Shown here: in pieces, positions 50,309 through 59,032 of the stretch | Layout: each line of letters starts with the position of its first letter | How positions within the stretch are numbered: position 1 is the first letter of the stretch | Assembly (NCBI RefSeq): GCF_016756535.1 | Contig: NZ_AP023247.1 | Location: 6,262,501 to 6,326,500, forward strand | Source of the DNA: Mesorhizobium sp. 131-2-1 | Lineage (GTDB): Bacteria > Pseudomonadota > Alphaproteobacteria > Rhizobiales > Rhizobiaceae | Direction: 5' to 3' | DNA length: 64,000 nt | Position numbers and translations under genes: made by a program | The notes under the pieces: generated by a model | The model's input: the letters and a program-made list of their open reading frames with translations, nothing else | The model's database searches: none | What the model was told of the DNA's origin: nothing

Positions 50309-51056
50309 CAGAGAGGCCATCAGTGCAGCGCGGGAAAGATGCAATCATCAGCCGCGCGGTGCGATCCTACGCACGATTTTTGGCGGTTGCAGGCCTCGTC
50401 TCCGGGTGATCGGACGCTGTTGTCCGGTCGATTTCGACCGGCGGGGGCGTTTCGAATGATGGTGCCGACGAGAGAACCTAAGAGTGCGGGACCGAACCGG
50501 ACCGCCTCGTCCGTCGACCGCTCTGGCATGGCGACGCGGTCTATGCGGCTCTGTCTTGCGGCGAGCATCGGGCGGATCGCGCGCCTGATCTCTTACATGA
50601 AGCTCGGGGCCGAACATGCCCCGCAGCTTCTGATTCGGCCCGAAATAGAGGATCGTTCGGCGATATCGTAGTTGTATTCACCAACTGTGATCCAGCCGCG
50701 ATTGAACGTCGACAGCCCCGCGCGACGGATTTCCAGCGGCGGAATCTCAAGCGCCGCCTGCCCTTGGTAAGGCGGCTTACCGGAATTCGGCAGGAGGACG
50801 AGACGAGTTATCTCACGCTCAGTATCCCCGCAATTCGGTGCGGCGCATGGCGAAAACCTTCAGCCTCGCATAGCTTGCGGTAAAAGTACTTCTTCCACTT
50901 CATGTTTTTGGTGTTGCCGGCTGCCAGCGTGGGGAAACACGTGGCACGCCGTCATGCAAAATCATCGAATGTGCGTCAGACCCAATTTTGCACGCCGGTT
51001 CGCACCCGTATGAGGCGCTGAGTAAATCTAGACTGAGACCAGGAGTGCCCGCGACT
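50309..51056. other. Intergenic stretch with possible decayed coding sequence
   Basis: About 750 bases between the MFS gene and the first nodD. On the minus strand around 50600-50760 one frame reads like protein (IPPLEIRRAGLSTFNRGWIT, VGEYNYDIAERSSI) before it is interrupted, so part of an unknown gene may have been here. No family is recognised. Confidence 0.35.
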
Positions 51057-51962
51057 TCACATGCGGGATGCCTCCTGCAACATTATCTGCCGCATCCAGA
51101 TGCTTGCCGGATCACTGTTGTGGAGGGTGGGCCATTGGACGGCCTCGGTGAACGTGGGTAGTGGCCGCGGAAGTTCGATGATCCGCAAGGGGAAGGTTTT
51201 TTTGAAATGCTGAACCAGCCGGAAGGGCATGGTCGCTATCCGAGCTGTGCCTGAGACCATCGGCGGGATCATGCTAAAGGCCTGTACGACGATCTCAACA
51301 CGTCTCTTGAGACCATGCTCAAGCAAAAACTGTTCCTCGATGGATGGCATCTGGGCACCGCCGACCCTGAACGCAATGTGTTTCATCGACACGTATCTCT
51401 CGAATGTAAGCTGACGTGGCAACTGCTTGTTCGTGGGGCAGCCCACGCACACGAATGTCTCGTCGAACAGCGCCGCTCTTGGATGGGCGCTCGACATGAA
51501 AAATTCCGGAAGAATCACAAAATCGACGTCACCGCGCCGGAGAAGCTCATCGGGGTCGTTGTCGAGCGGCCGCAATTCGAAGCTGACGGCGGGTGCTTCG
51601 CGTGCAACCCGCTCCACGACCTTTTCAAAAAACACGAGTGTGGCGAAATCGGAAAGAATGATCCTGAAGCGGCGATCGGATTGAGCCGGATTAAACGGAT
51701 CCCAAGAAATAATCGAGCATTGGATGTGCAAGAGTGCGCCACGAACAGCGGGGGCGAGTGTTTCCGCACGCGGGGTTAGAACGCGTTCGCGGCCGCTCAT
51801 CGTAAACAGTTCATCGTTGAAATAGTTGCGCAGCCGGGCGACGGCCGCGCTCATGGCCGGCTGACTAAGGTTGATGCTGCTTGCCGCGGCCGTGAGGTTG
51901 CGCGCGGTCAGCAGTGCGTCGAGCACGACGAGAAGGTTCAGATCAAGGCCTTTGAAACGCAT
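51057..51962 (-). CDS. nodD: NodD nodulation regulator (copy 1 in this window)
   Basis: This 301-residue LysR-type protein is clearly NodD: it begins [18 protein letters not shown] and has the helix-turn-helix [24 protein letters not shown], then the NodD-typical [20 protein letters not shown] and [18 protein letters not shown]. With flavonoid inducer, NodD activates genes behind nod boxes. It is about 95 percent identical by eye to the second copy at 54.0 kb, with most differences in the middle ([11 protein letters not shown] against [11 protein letters not shown]), a part that shapes inducer response. It ends 13 residues earlier than that copy. A decayed nod box lies directly upstream, divergent. 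Confidence 0.95.
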   Translation of the reverse strand: MRFKGLDLNLLVVLDALLTARNLTAAASSINLSQPAMSAAVARLRNYFNDELFTMSGRERVLTPRAETLAPAVRGALLHIQCSIISWDPFNPAQSDRRFRIILSDFATLVFFEKVVERVAREAPAVSFELRPLDNDPDELLRRGDVDFVILPEFFMSSAHPRAALFDETFVCVGCPTNKQLPRQLTFERYVSMKHIAFRVGGAQMPSIEEQFLLEHGLKRRVEIVVQAFSMIPPMVSGTARIATMPFRLVQHFKKTFPLRIIELPRPLPTFTEAVQWPTLHNSDPASIWMRQIMLQEASRM

Positions 51963-51971
51963 GCCTCATCT

Positions 51972-52014
51972 GTCCGTAACGTGGTTGTTTGTCATCGTGA
52001 CCATTATGGGCGCT
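51972..52014 (+). promoter_or_regulatory. Decayed nod box, divergent from nodD copy 1
   Basis: The first half (TCCGTAACGTGGTTGTTTGT followed by CATCG) matches the nod box well. The second half, where AAACAATCGATTTTACC is expected, reads TGACCATTATGGGCGCT. It is oriented rightward, toward the nodA/nodB relic, in the usual nodD-nodbox-nodA layout. NodD binding may be weak or lost. Confidence 0.7.
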
Positions 52015-52050
52015 CGTTTACGGTCCCACTCAGAGGTGTTGTGTCCCGAC

Positions 52051-52190
52051 CTGCCGCGCGCGCGCGTGGAGGACGTGCTCGTCGTAGTTATGGGGATAGC
52101 GCGGCCGACGAGCGAATGGCCGACCGGTACAACAGTCGATCGGATAGGTCCGGAGCTATGAAACATGTCGATTACAGATGCGAATTTTTC
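52051..52190 (+). pseudogene. nodA 3' end and nodB 5' end relic
   Basis: The frame ending at 52161 encodes the last roughly 36 residues of NodA (ARVEDVLVVVMGIARPTSEW followed by PTGTTVDRIGPEL). Its stop codon overlaps an ATG that begins MKHVDYRCE, the first residues of NodB, as in intact nodAB operons. The rest of nodA and nodB is deleted, and the nodB relic runs into the end of nolL on the other strand. This shows that a nodD-nodAB operon once stood here. Confidence 0.75.
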
Positions 52191-52196
52191 ACGTGG

Positions 52197-53318
52197 CTAA
52201 TTGATTACAGATTGAGATTTGAGCAGACTTGGGCGTGGCGGCGCTCCGACAACGATCCGCGACACATATCCGAGGTTGCGCGCAATACTGCGAATTGCCA
52301 TCGCTATGACGACAATCGCCACTCCAAGCACAGTTGCGAAGGTGATTCTGGTCGTGAGATTCCAGACTTCTCCAAACTGTATCAAATCCATGAGGCGAAA
52401 CACGGCACCCTGGACCAGGTAAAGCAGCAGCGTGCTCTGACCAAGCTGCACCGCGACAAAGCGAGCTACTCTAGTCGAATAGACAAGTCTCCAGCATTGG
52501 AACATAGACTGCATTGCTACCGCAGAAGCCGCCAAAGAGCCAGCGAACATAAGAAAAACTTGTTTAGCTGACTGTTCATCATGAATTAAAACGAGATTGT
52601 TGTAGGCATAAGTCTCCTTGCCCCACCCGAGGAAGCATATGAAAGCCGCTATCGAAAATAAGACAACAAAAATGGATTTGTGACGCCAGATGACGCCATT
52701 CTGCCATCCGATCGGCTGGGCAAACAGGAACCCTAAACAATAAAATGGGTAAGTGTACTTTAACAACGGGGTTATTGATAACGTGATGGGTGCGAATGCG
52801 ACCGCAATTGCAGATGCGCTTATGATCCATATCGATAGACGGTTGAAAGTTGTAAGAACTCTAATCAGAATGAACGAAATAAATGCCGCCCATATGAACC
52901 AATAGGTTCCAATAACTTCCGTCGACAAATCCAACAATGTATCAGTTAAACTCTTCATGGGAAAAATAACTGCGGACTTTAACGTCCAGATCAACGTACA
53001 CCAAAAAAGCATTGGCAGTAGTAGCTGCATTGCCCGCTCACCGACACCTTGGGTGAACGATTTTCGCAAAATTGCCCCAGAAGAAAGATATCCGCTTATC
53101 GCCATAAAGAGAGGCATATGAAACATGTAGATCGACTTGAAATACGGCGACAGCCAGAAAGCGTCGGTGCCCTGGTAGATTAAATATTGTAACAAGTGCC
53201 CAATTATCACCAAAGTAATGAGTATGCCTTTGGCGAAATCGAAGCTTAGGTCTCGGTTGTTTGTCCCTGCTGGGCACGAGCCGCGTCCCTTCGCTCCGGC
53301 TCTTATGTTATCAAGCAT
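52197..53318 (-). CDS. nolL: NolL-type Nod-factor O-acetyltransferase
   Basis: This 373-residue integral membrane protein is an acyltransferase of the type 3 family, resembling NolL, which O-acetylates the fucose on the reducing end of Nod factors. It starts with a charged N-terminus, then LSFDFAKGILITLVIIGHLL with the conserved His, YFKSIYMFHMPLFMAISGYL, about ten membrane segments in all, and QLGQSTLLLYLVQGAVFRLM near the end. NodX-type acetyltransferases look similar, so nolL is preferred on overall look and Mesorhizobium context. It lies downstream of a nod box at 54.0 kb with a dead nodA in between, and is probably expressed from that box. AT content seems higher than in neighbours. Confidence 0.82.
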   Translation of the reverse strand: MLDNIRAGAKGRGSCPAGTNNRDLSFDFAKGILITLVIIGHLLQYLIYQGTDAFWLSPYFKSIYMFHMPLFMAISGYLSSGAILRKSFTQGVGERAMQLLLPMLFWCTLIWTLKSAVIFPMKSLTDTLLDLSTEVIGTYWFIWAAFISFILIRVLTTFNRLSIWIISASAIAVAFAPITLSITPLLKYTYPFYCLGFLFAQPIGWQNGVIWRHKSIFVVLFSIAAFICFLGWGKETYAYNNLVLIHDEQSAKQVFLMFAGSLAASAVAMQSMFQCWRLVYSTRVARFVAVQLGQSTLLLYLVQGAVFRLMDLIQFGEVWNLTTRITFATVLGVAIVVIAMAIRSIARNLGYVSRIVVGAPPRPSLLKSQSVIN

Positions 53319-53469
53319 CAGACTCCAGCCTATCTGTTGCAGTTGCTACTTGCCGTTTCTGGGCACGGCGAGCGGGGTGCAAAGGATCGAAAATCACGCC
53401 GATCGCGGCGTGGTATGGAGGGCCGATTGGCTGCAACCGAGCGGACAACATCCCAGTGCCTGATCGCAA

Positions 53470-53943
53470 ACCTCGAGCGCATTGGCGGTCGCGATCATGT
53501 GTGGCGATGCGAACGCCCGGCACTATGGTCGTCTGGCCGTCTCTGCAAAACCTCTCAAGATGGTTTCGCAGCCGGTGCCGAACCATGCCAAAAGCGAATG
53601 GAATGCCACGCTGCTGCAGCACCGGACGCATGACGCGGATAGAACGACTCATTCCGAGTCTCTCAAGATCCGGATGCATCCTGTACGATCCGAGTTCGCC
53701 TACCAAGCAATCAACCTCGCCAACCGTGAAGAAATGGCGCAGCAGGTCCTAGTGAGCTGCTACGCCGTGCACATCAGAGCCGATTGCGCGAACCCTCGGC
53801 CCTGCACCGGCCCAGCTACAACCGCCTGAAAGCCCCTGTCGCCCATAGGCCTTTTGGAAGAAGGCGGAGAGTTCGACATGATCGGCTACTTACAAGTCAT
53901 TTCCCAGCACACGCTGCAGAAGCAGTGGCGTGATCGGGCGCAT
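53470..53943 (-). pseudogene. nodA: nodA pseudogene with two nonsense codons
   Basis: One continuous minus-strand frame from an ATG at 53943 encodes most of NodA, the acyltransferase that adds the fatty chain to the Nod factor. Recognisable pieces are ADHVELSAFFQKAYG, VGEVDCLVGELGSYRMHPDL, RLGMSRSIRVMRPVLQQRGI and PFAFGMVRHRLRNHLERFCR. Stop codons interrupt it at 53890-53892 (where the family has a codon before ADHVEL) and at 53749-53751 (VAAH-stop-DLL). After about 53500 the similarity fades and the C-terminus is absent. It lies 33 bases from a good nod box, between that box and nolL. Confidence 0.85.
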
Positions 53944-53976
53944 GTCAAGTGCGGTCATCTATGCAGCGCCCTGGAA

Positions 53977-54023
53977 GTTTGGTAAAATCGATTGTTTAGA
54001 TCGCGAGCATCCACGCTATGGAT
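53977..54023 (-). promoter_or_regulatory. nod box upstream of the nodA pseudogene and nolL
   Basis: Read leftward, the sequence is ATCCATAGCGTGGATG, then CTCGCGATC and TAAACAATCGATTTTACCAA, a near-complete match to the nod box. It lies divergently from nodD copy 2, whose start is 12 bases away, and would drive transcription through the dead nodA into nolL under NodD and flavonoid control. Confidence 0.92.
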
Positions 54024-54034
54024 AAGTGAAAGCC

Positions 54035-54979
54035 ATGCGCTTCAAGGGCCTTGATCTGAACCTTCTCGTCGTGCTCGACGCACTGCTGACCGAGCGGACC
54101 CTCACGGCGGCGGCAAGCAGCATCAACCTTAGTCAGCCGGCCATGAGCGCGGCCGTCGCCCGGCTGCGCGACTATTTCAACGATGAACTGTTTACGACGA
54201 GCGGCCGCGAACGTGTTCTAACCCCGCGTGCGGAAACACTCGCCCCCGCAGTTCGCAGCGCACTCTTGCAAATCCAGTGCTCGATTATCTCTTGGGATCC
54301 GTTTAATCCGGCTCAATCCGATCGCCGTTTCAGGATCATTCTTTCCGATTTCGCCACACTCGTGTTTTTTGAAAAGGTCGTGGAGCGGGTTGCACGCGAA
54401 GCACCCGCCGTCAGCTTCGAATTGTTGCCTATCGACGACGACCCCGATGAGCTTCTCCGGCGCGGTGACGTCGATTTTCTGATTTTTCCAGAATTGTTCA
54501 TGTCAAGTGCCCATCCAAGAGCGGCGCTGTTCGACGAGACGCTCGTGTGCGTGGGCTGCTCCACGAACAAGCAGCTGCCACGGCAGCTTACATTCGAGAG
54601 ATACATGTCGATGAGGCACGTTGCGGTCAAGTTCGGGCGGACGCTGAAGCCCTCCATCGAGGAACAGTTTTTTCTTGAGCATGGTCTCAAGAGACGTGTC
54701 GAGATCGTTGTGCAGGCCTTTAGCATGATCCCGCCGATGGTCTCAGGCACAGCTCGTATAGCGACCATGCCCTTCCGGCTGGTTCAGCATTTCAAAAAAA
54801 CCTTCCCCCTGCGGATCATCGAACTTCCGCTGCCACTACCCACGTTCACCGAGGCCGTTCAATGGCCCGCCCTTCACAACAGTGATCCGGCAAGCATCTG
54901 GCTGCGAGAGATATTGCTACAGGAGGCGTCTCGAATGACTTCTCCGGAGGACGCCAAAAGGCGCCCCAGGCAGCCCTAA
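54035..54979 (+). CDS. nodD: NodD nodulation regulator (copy 2 in this window)
   Basis: This is a 314-residue NodD of the LysR family from the ATG at 54035 ([18 protein letters not shown]). The GTG nine bases earlier would add three residues and is less likely. The helix-turn-helix is [20 protein letters not shown]. It is nearly identical to copy 1 but has its own central segment and a C-terminal extension [14 protein letters not shown] complete nod box sits immediately upstream and divergent, so it may both autoregulate and activate nolL. Two intact NodD proteins with different central regions could respond to different plant flavonoids, as known for multi-nodD rhizobia. Confidence 0.95.
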   Translation: MRFKGLDLNLLVVLDALLTERTLTAAASSINLSQPAMSAAVARLRDYFNDELFTTSGRERVLTPRAETLAPAVRSALLQIQCSIISWDPFNPAQSDRRFRIILSDFATLVFFEKVVERVAREAPAVSFELLPIDDDPDELLRRGDVDFLIFPELFMSSAHPRAALFDETLVCVGCSTNKQLPRQLTFERYMSMRHVAVKFGRTLKPSIEEQFFLEHGLKRRVEIVVQAFSMIPPMVSGTARIATMPFRLVQHFKKTFPLRIIELPLPLPTFTEAVQWPALHNSDPASIWLREILLQEASRMTSPEDAKRRPRQP

Positions 54980-54993
54980 TTTACTCCCGCGTC

Positions 54994-55806
54994 TCACGCC
55001 GGCACTCGCGTCAATAGCCCGTGTCGGAAGAGAGCGACGCTCGCGGCAAGTGCGCCTGCGAGGTCGTCCAGCGGGTGGGCTGCATCGACAAACGGTGCGA
55101 ATGAGAAGGGCCCCCCATAGCCGCCATCAAGCAGCGCCCGGATCTGGCTGCCATTGTCGGAACCGACCAGGACGCGATCCGGGTAAATCCAGTGGATCGG
55201 ATCGTTCACGCTTGAAATGTGGACGAGACCGGTCAGCTCGGAGGAGAAGAACGTCTCCCCGGCAAGCGTGTGGTGGAACGTGTCGTGCACGAGGCGGAAG
55301 ACGGATTGGCCATCAATGGCGGCAATGGCCTTAGCCGCTTCGTTCTTCGATCGAAGCGAGCAGGTCCGGAAGCCCAGCGGCTCGATGAGACCGATCAGAC
55401 CGCGCGACTGGAGGATCGGCTTGAGCGCCTTCAAGGCGACGCGGAGATCGCCCCGGCGCTCGACATTGGCGGGCCAGGAGCCATCGTTGACCGGCACCAG
55501 CATGAGCGTCTTGGCTCCGCAGGCCGTTGCATAATCGGCGAGCTTGCTCGCCTCGGCCCTGCGGGCGGGGGTCCACTCATTGAAGCGCTGGAGGGCATTG
55601 ACGGAAATAATCCCAACGCCTGTGTCGGCGGCCGCAGACCGGACGTCCGCCGCCGGCATGCCGCGTGCAATAGCATTGCTGCCCGGTTGGCTGCGGATCT
55701 GGACATCGGTTAGGCCCTGGTCGCGGGCAAAAGCGAAAAGTGCCCTGACGTCAAGTCCGGGCGTCGCCAAATAATCGAGTGCAAAGCGGGGCGATGCTTC
55801 GCGCAT
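54994..55806 (-). CDS. TIM-barrel sugar isomerase/epimerase-like protein
   Basis: This 270-residue protein has the xylose isomerase-like TIM-barrel pattern of the IolI/MocC/hydroxypyruvate isomerase group: FALDYLATPGLDVRALF, IISVNALQRFNEW, ACGAKTLMLVPVND, GLIGLIEPLGFRTCS (metal-binding Glu), FRLVHDTFHHTLAGE (Asp/His) and LVHISSVND (His). It probably isomerises or epimerises a keto-sugar or inositol derivative with a divalent metal. The start at 55806 has GGAAGGAAAG upstream; a longer frame from 55896 is less likely. Its stop is 14 bases from the nodD copy 2 stop (convergent). Confidence 0.85.
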   Translation of the reverse strand: MREASPRFALDYLATPGLDVRALFAFARDQGLTDVQIRSQPGSNAIARGMPAADVRSAAADTGVGIISVNALQRFNEWTPARRAEASKLADYATACGAKTLMLVPVNDGSWPANVERRGDLRVALKALKPILQSRGLIGLIEPLGFRTCSLRSKNEAAKAIAAIDGQSVFRLVHDTFHHTLAGETFFSSELTGLVHISSVNDPIHWIYPDRVLVGSDNGSQIRALLDGGYGGPFSFAPFVDAAHPLDDLAGALAASVALFRHGLLTRVPA

Positions 55807-56069
55807 GGCTTGGCTTTCCTTCCATGAAACGGGCGTCATTCTCGGCTGACTGGCTTCTACCGTGCGTTGATTCGCGAGGTCCGAAATGATGGGCATGAGC
55901 GAGGCGAGGCAGTCGTACTCACGTTTCTCTCACGCTATGTTTTTCTCTCATTTATGAGCCGACGTTCACCCAAACGGCGGTGCCGCGCCTCCTGAGACAT
56001 GGTTAAATAGGTGCAATGACCGAACTCGCTCGCAGCCATCCAACTGCTTCCGCAAGGTACCCGCCAAAG

Positions 56070-56720
56070 TCAGGCAGCAGGGTGTTTCGCCAGAGCGAGG
56101 CCGACGCCCAGCGCGATCATCGCGCCACCTGACGCCTCCCTCAGGCGGCGGATCAACCCGGGACGCGCTGCCGCGCCGTCTTGAATGCCGCTGGCCACGA
56201 CGGCAACCACGATGTCGGCGAGCGTGTTGAGCGCAATGGACACGGAGCCAAGCACCACGAATTGCAGAGCTACGAGCCCTGCGCTCGGATTCACGAACTG
56301 CGGAATGAAGGCGAGGAAAAAGACTGCCGTCTTCGGGTTGAGCGCCTCGACCAGTACCCCTTCACGAAACGCCCGCCGGGGTCCGACTGGACCCACTGCG
56401 GCGCCGTCATCGCCGCCAGTCGCTCCCTTGAGGCGGGCGGCTTGAAAGGTGCGAAAGCCGAGCCAGACGAGGTAGACCGCGCCGAACAGCTTTAATGCGG
56501 AAAACAGTTCCGAGCTCTCGAGCACGATCGCGGAAACACCTAAGCTTGCGGCGAGGACGTGGATCATGCCCCCCAACCCCGTGCCGAAGCTGGAAGCGAT
56601 ACCTTCCCGACGACCACCGGCGAGCGTGCGCGCGGCAACGTAGAAGATGCCCGGACCGGGGGTGATGGCGAGCACGGAGGCCGCGGCGAGGTACAGGGCG
56701 AGTGGGGTCAGTTCTGGCAT
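56070..56720 (-). CDS. LysE/RhtB-family amino-acid exporter
   Basis: This 216-residue inner-membrane protein has six hydrophobic segments and the LysE-family start LALYLAAASVLAITPGPGIFYV, then GLGGMIHVLAASLGVSAIV, VYLVWLGFRTFQAAR and EALNPKTAVFFLAFIPQFV. Members export amino acids or their analogues by proton antiport. It follows the PaiB-like gene on the same strand after about 27 bases, and a MocR regulator lies beyond nodB, so LysE, PaiB and MocR may once have been one metabolic unit. Confidence 0.92.
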   Translation of the reverse strand: MPELTPLALYLAAASVLAITPGPGIFYVAARTLAGGRREGIASSFGTGLGGMIHVLAASLGVSAIVLESSELFSALKLFGAVYLVWLGFRTFQAARLKGATGGDDGAAVGPVGPRRAFREGVLVEALNPKTAVFFLAFIPQFVNPSAGLVALQFVVLGSVSIALNTLADIVVAVVASGIQDGAAARPGLIRRLREASGGAMIALGVGLALAKHPAA

Positions 56721-56747
56721 GATGGTCGATTCCGACGAAGTTCATGA

Positions 56748-57371
56748 TTATTTTGGGATGAGAGCGGCGACGTCGCGGTCAGATGCCCGCTCGCTCACCG
56801 CAAGGCCCGCCGCCACGCCAGCGCGGTCGGCCGCGTTCCGGTTCTGGCTCATTTTGCGCTTGCCCTCCAGCCTCGTGATTGGCATGCGCAGGCCGACGAT
56901 TCCGCGGAGTTGCGCCTGTATAAAATCCGGCGGCGCGTCCGACACCGCCCAAGGCGAGGCGCGCTCGCCCTCGTGGTGGTCGGTCAGCCGATTCACGACG
57001 TCCAGCAATCTTCCCGCATCCTCGAAGAACTCGACCGGGCCATAGGCGTGGACGGCGACGTAATTCCAGGTCGGGACGACCTTCCCGGTTTCCCGCTTGG
57101 TCGCATACCATGCCGGCGTCACGTAAGCGTCCGGCCCCATGAAGATGGCTAAGCCGTCGCCCAGCGGCGGAACACGGCACTGGGGATTGGCCTTCGCCAG
57201 GTGCCCGTAGATCACGCCGTGCTCGCCCTCGCTCTCGTCAAGGAAGAGGGGCAGTGGCGTTGCGAGCGGCCCTTCCGCCGTGACGGTAACGAAGTTCGCC
57301 AGCAGCGCCGCGCGAATGGTCGCGCGCAGGCATTCCTTGTCGTCGTCGCGGAAAGCGGGAGGGATGTACAT
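56748..57371 (-). CDS. PaiB-like FMN-binding protein
   Basis: This 207-residue protein belongs to the PaiB family of FMN-binding split-barrel proteins: MYIPPAFRDDDKECLRATIR at the start, FVTVTAEGPLATPLPLFLDE, FMGPDAYVTPAWYATK and VVPTWNYVAVHAYGPVEFF. PaiB was named as a negative regulator with PaiA in Bacillus; in proteobacteria its role is unclear and may be enzymatic. It is adjacent to the LysE exporter gene. Confidence 0.9.
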   Translation of the reverse strand: MYIPPAFRDDDKECLRATIRAALLANFVTVTAEGPLATPLPLFLDESEGEHGVIYGHLAKANPQCRVPPLGDGLAIFMGPDAYVTPAWYATKRETGKVVPTWNYVAVHAYGPVEFFEDAGRLLDVVNRLTDHHEGERASPWAVSDAPPDFIQAQLRGIVGLRMPITRLEGKRKMSQNRNAADRAGVAAGLAVSERASDRDVAALIPK

Positions 57372-57860
57372 CGCGAAACTCCTTGCGTTACCAAGTCAGG
57401 TATCGGCAAGCTGGCCTATTGGAAACAGCCAGTCAGAAGCTATTGAGGTAGTCCAGTTGGTGAAAGATGGCATCGCGCGCCGGATCAGGGCACCGGAATC
57501 CCCGGTGCCGGTCACGGTATGCGAATTGCTTGCCAAACCTTTTGGACGCAGCCAGCGATCCCGCTTGGTCGCTATGTGAGCCTGCGGCAAGCCCAATGAA
57601 ATTGATCCAACGCAAAGTGAACCATACATGCAAACAATCGTCGAAAAGTGAACCTACCGGCGATGCTAGGCATGCCGAGAGCCTGCGCGGGTTTTCACTG
57701 TAGCAGGTGACAACACTACCCTTAGCCAACCGGTCGGAGCCGACCAGTTTGTCCGATGTCGACGAAGTGCTTGTTCGCAGGGCGCAAACGGCCTGTAAGC
57801 CTTCATAAGCGAGACCACACAGGTACTGGCTGGGAAAGCAGGCCCGTGGGATCTCGCATT
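57372..57860. other. Intergenic stretch without a recognised gene
   Basis: About 490 bases between the PaiB-like gene and nodB. The short sequence CAAACAATCG at about 57626-57635 recalls part of a nod box, but the rest of the box is missing. No gene or clear terminator is seen. Confidence 0.35.
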
Positions 57861-58520
57861 TCAGTGATGTTCTGGAAGCGAGCGAATTTCATATCCGCAG
57901 GCATCTAATGCAGGAATCAGATTGGACAGCGCCATAACGGTCTGGTTGCGCAGACTGGCTTGAGTGCTCCGTGTCGACTCGTCGGGAGGGCATCCGTCGT
58001 GCAAGAGCACGATTGCGCCGGGGCGTACCGAGGCGAGCACTGCATCGACGATCGCGTCGGTGCCGGGGCGCGACCAGTCTCTTGGGTCGATCGACCAATG
58101 AAGGGCCGCCAGCCCCGCGATCTCTGAGGCAGTGAACACTTCTTCGCTCCAGGCGCCGTATGGCGCGCGAATGTAGCGGATCGAGGCCTGCGGGCATGCC
58201 AGCATGATGGCCTGGTTCGCCTCAAATACTTCACGTTGCACTTCGCCCAAACCGCATTTGGACAGGTCCGGATGAGACATCGTGTGGTTGCCTACCTCAT
58301 GCCCTTCTGCGATCATTCGCTGGATGAGTTCCGGATGCTCTGCGGCGTAAGCACCAATGACGAAGAATGTCGCTGGCACCCGATTTTGCGCCAGCACATC
58401 GAGTATCTGTGGTGTGAAACATGGATTGGGACCGTCGTCAAACGTCAGATAAACGCTTCGACGCCCGGTGCCGTCAGCGCATTCACTCTGCACCTTCCAT
58501 CTGTCATCGAGACGTCTCAT
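57861..58520 (-). CDS. nodB: NodB chitooligosaccharide deacetylase
   Basis: NodB removes the N-acetyl group from the non-reducing end of the chitin backbone of the Nod factor, preparing it for NodA. This 219-residue protein has the polysaccharide deacetylase motifs VYLTFDDGPNPCFT (catalytic Asp pair, about residues 25-38), EGHEVGNHTMSH (zinc His), IRYIRAPYGAWSEE, LHWSIDPRDWSRPG and IVLLHDGCP. All catalytic residues seem intact. The ATG overlaps the stop of a nodA remnant, as in intact nodAB. A nod box lies about 290 bases upstream. NodB apart from nodACIJ is the known arrangement in Mesorhizobium loti-like species. Confidence 0.96.
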   Translation of the reverse strand: MRRLDDRWKVQSECADGTGRRSVYLTFDDGPNPCFTPQILDVLAQNRVPATFFVIGAYAAEHPELIQRMIAEGHEVGNHTMSHPDLSKCGLGEVQREVFEANQAIMLACPQASIRYIRAPYGAWSEEVFTASEIAGLAALHWSIDPRDWSRPGTDAIVDAVLASVRPGAIVLLHDGCPPDESTRSTQASLRNQTVMALSNLIPALDACGYEIRSLPEHH

Positions 58521-58573
58521 AGCTGCGAACCCTTGCGGTCAATTGTTGTACCGGTCGGCCATTCGCAATCGGC
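58517..58573 (-). pseudogene. nodA 3'-end scrap fused upstream of nodB
   Basis: The last about 18 codons before the nodB start read CEWPTGTTIDRKGSQL and stop within the nodB ATG, matching the NodA C-terminus and the usual nodA/nodB overlap. The rest of nodA is absent between here and the nod box. The similarity to the relic at 52.1 kb (SEWPTGTTVDRIGPEL) supports the assignment. Confidence 0.7.
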
Positions 58574-58810
58574 ATAACCCCGATCCTTGAGGTAGGGGCC
58601 TACGCTATCGGGGGGAGCTTGTCGCGAAGAGCCGACGCGATGCAGCTTGCGCCGATCACCGATGTACCTGGTCGAAAAGGGGCTCGGCTCGCTTGATGTT
58701 CGGCGCAGACCAGGAGGGACACACCAGAAAATGCTCCTCGGAGCCAACGCATGCATCGACAATCTCCTTAGGGCTGCATCCTTGAATTCTTCCTATGGGA
58801 CGTTCTGTAC

Positions 58811-58857
58811 AATCGGCAAAATCGATTGTTTCGATGACAAGCATCCACGTTGCGGAT
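58811..58857 (-). promoter_or_regulatory. nod box upstream of nodB
   Basis: Read leftward: ATCCGCAACGTGGATG, CTTGTCATCG and AAACAATCGATTTTGCCGAT, a strong nod box match. It is placed to drive nodB through the remnant of nodA. Confidence 0.93.
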
Positions 58858-58860
58858 AGA

Positions 58861-59012
58861 TGAGACAAAGGCTTGGATCGCGTGCAACCTCACGGCGGCG
58901 GCAGCAGCATCAACCTTAGTCAGCCGGCCATGAGCGCGGCCGTCGCCCGGCCGCGCGACTATTTCAACGATGAACTGTTTACGATGAGCGGCCGCGAATG
59001 CGTTCTAACCCG
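58861..59012 (+). pseudogene. nodD: nodD 5' fragment (copy 3)
   Basis: Directly beyond the nodB nod box, the divergent strand holds a short piece of a third nodD. Its beginning matches the nodD start with an internal deletion, then NLTAAA-like and [36 protein letters not shown]. At about 59012 it is cut off and joined to the end of the MocR gene. It keeps helix-turn-helix codons but no effector domain, and is not functional. Confidence 0.85.
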
Positions 59013-59032
59013 CGTGCGGAACCGTCAGCGTC

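Noticed and set aside
57620..57640. Possible nod box near CAAACAATCG
   Set aside because: Only about ten bases match; the ATCC and GTGGATG parts are missing.
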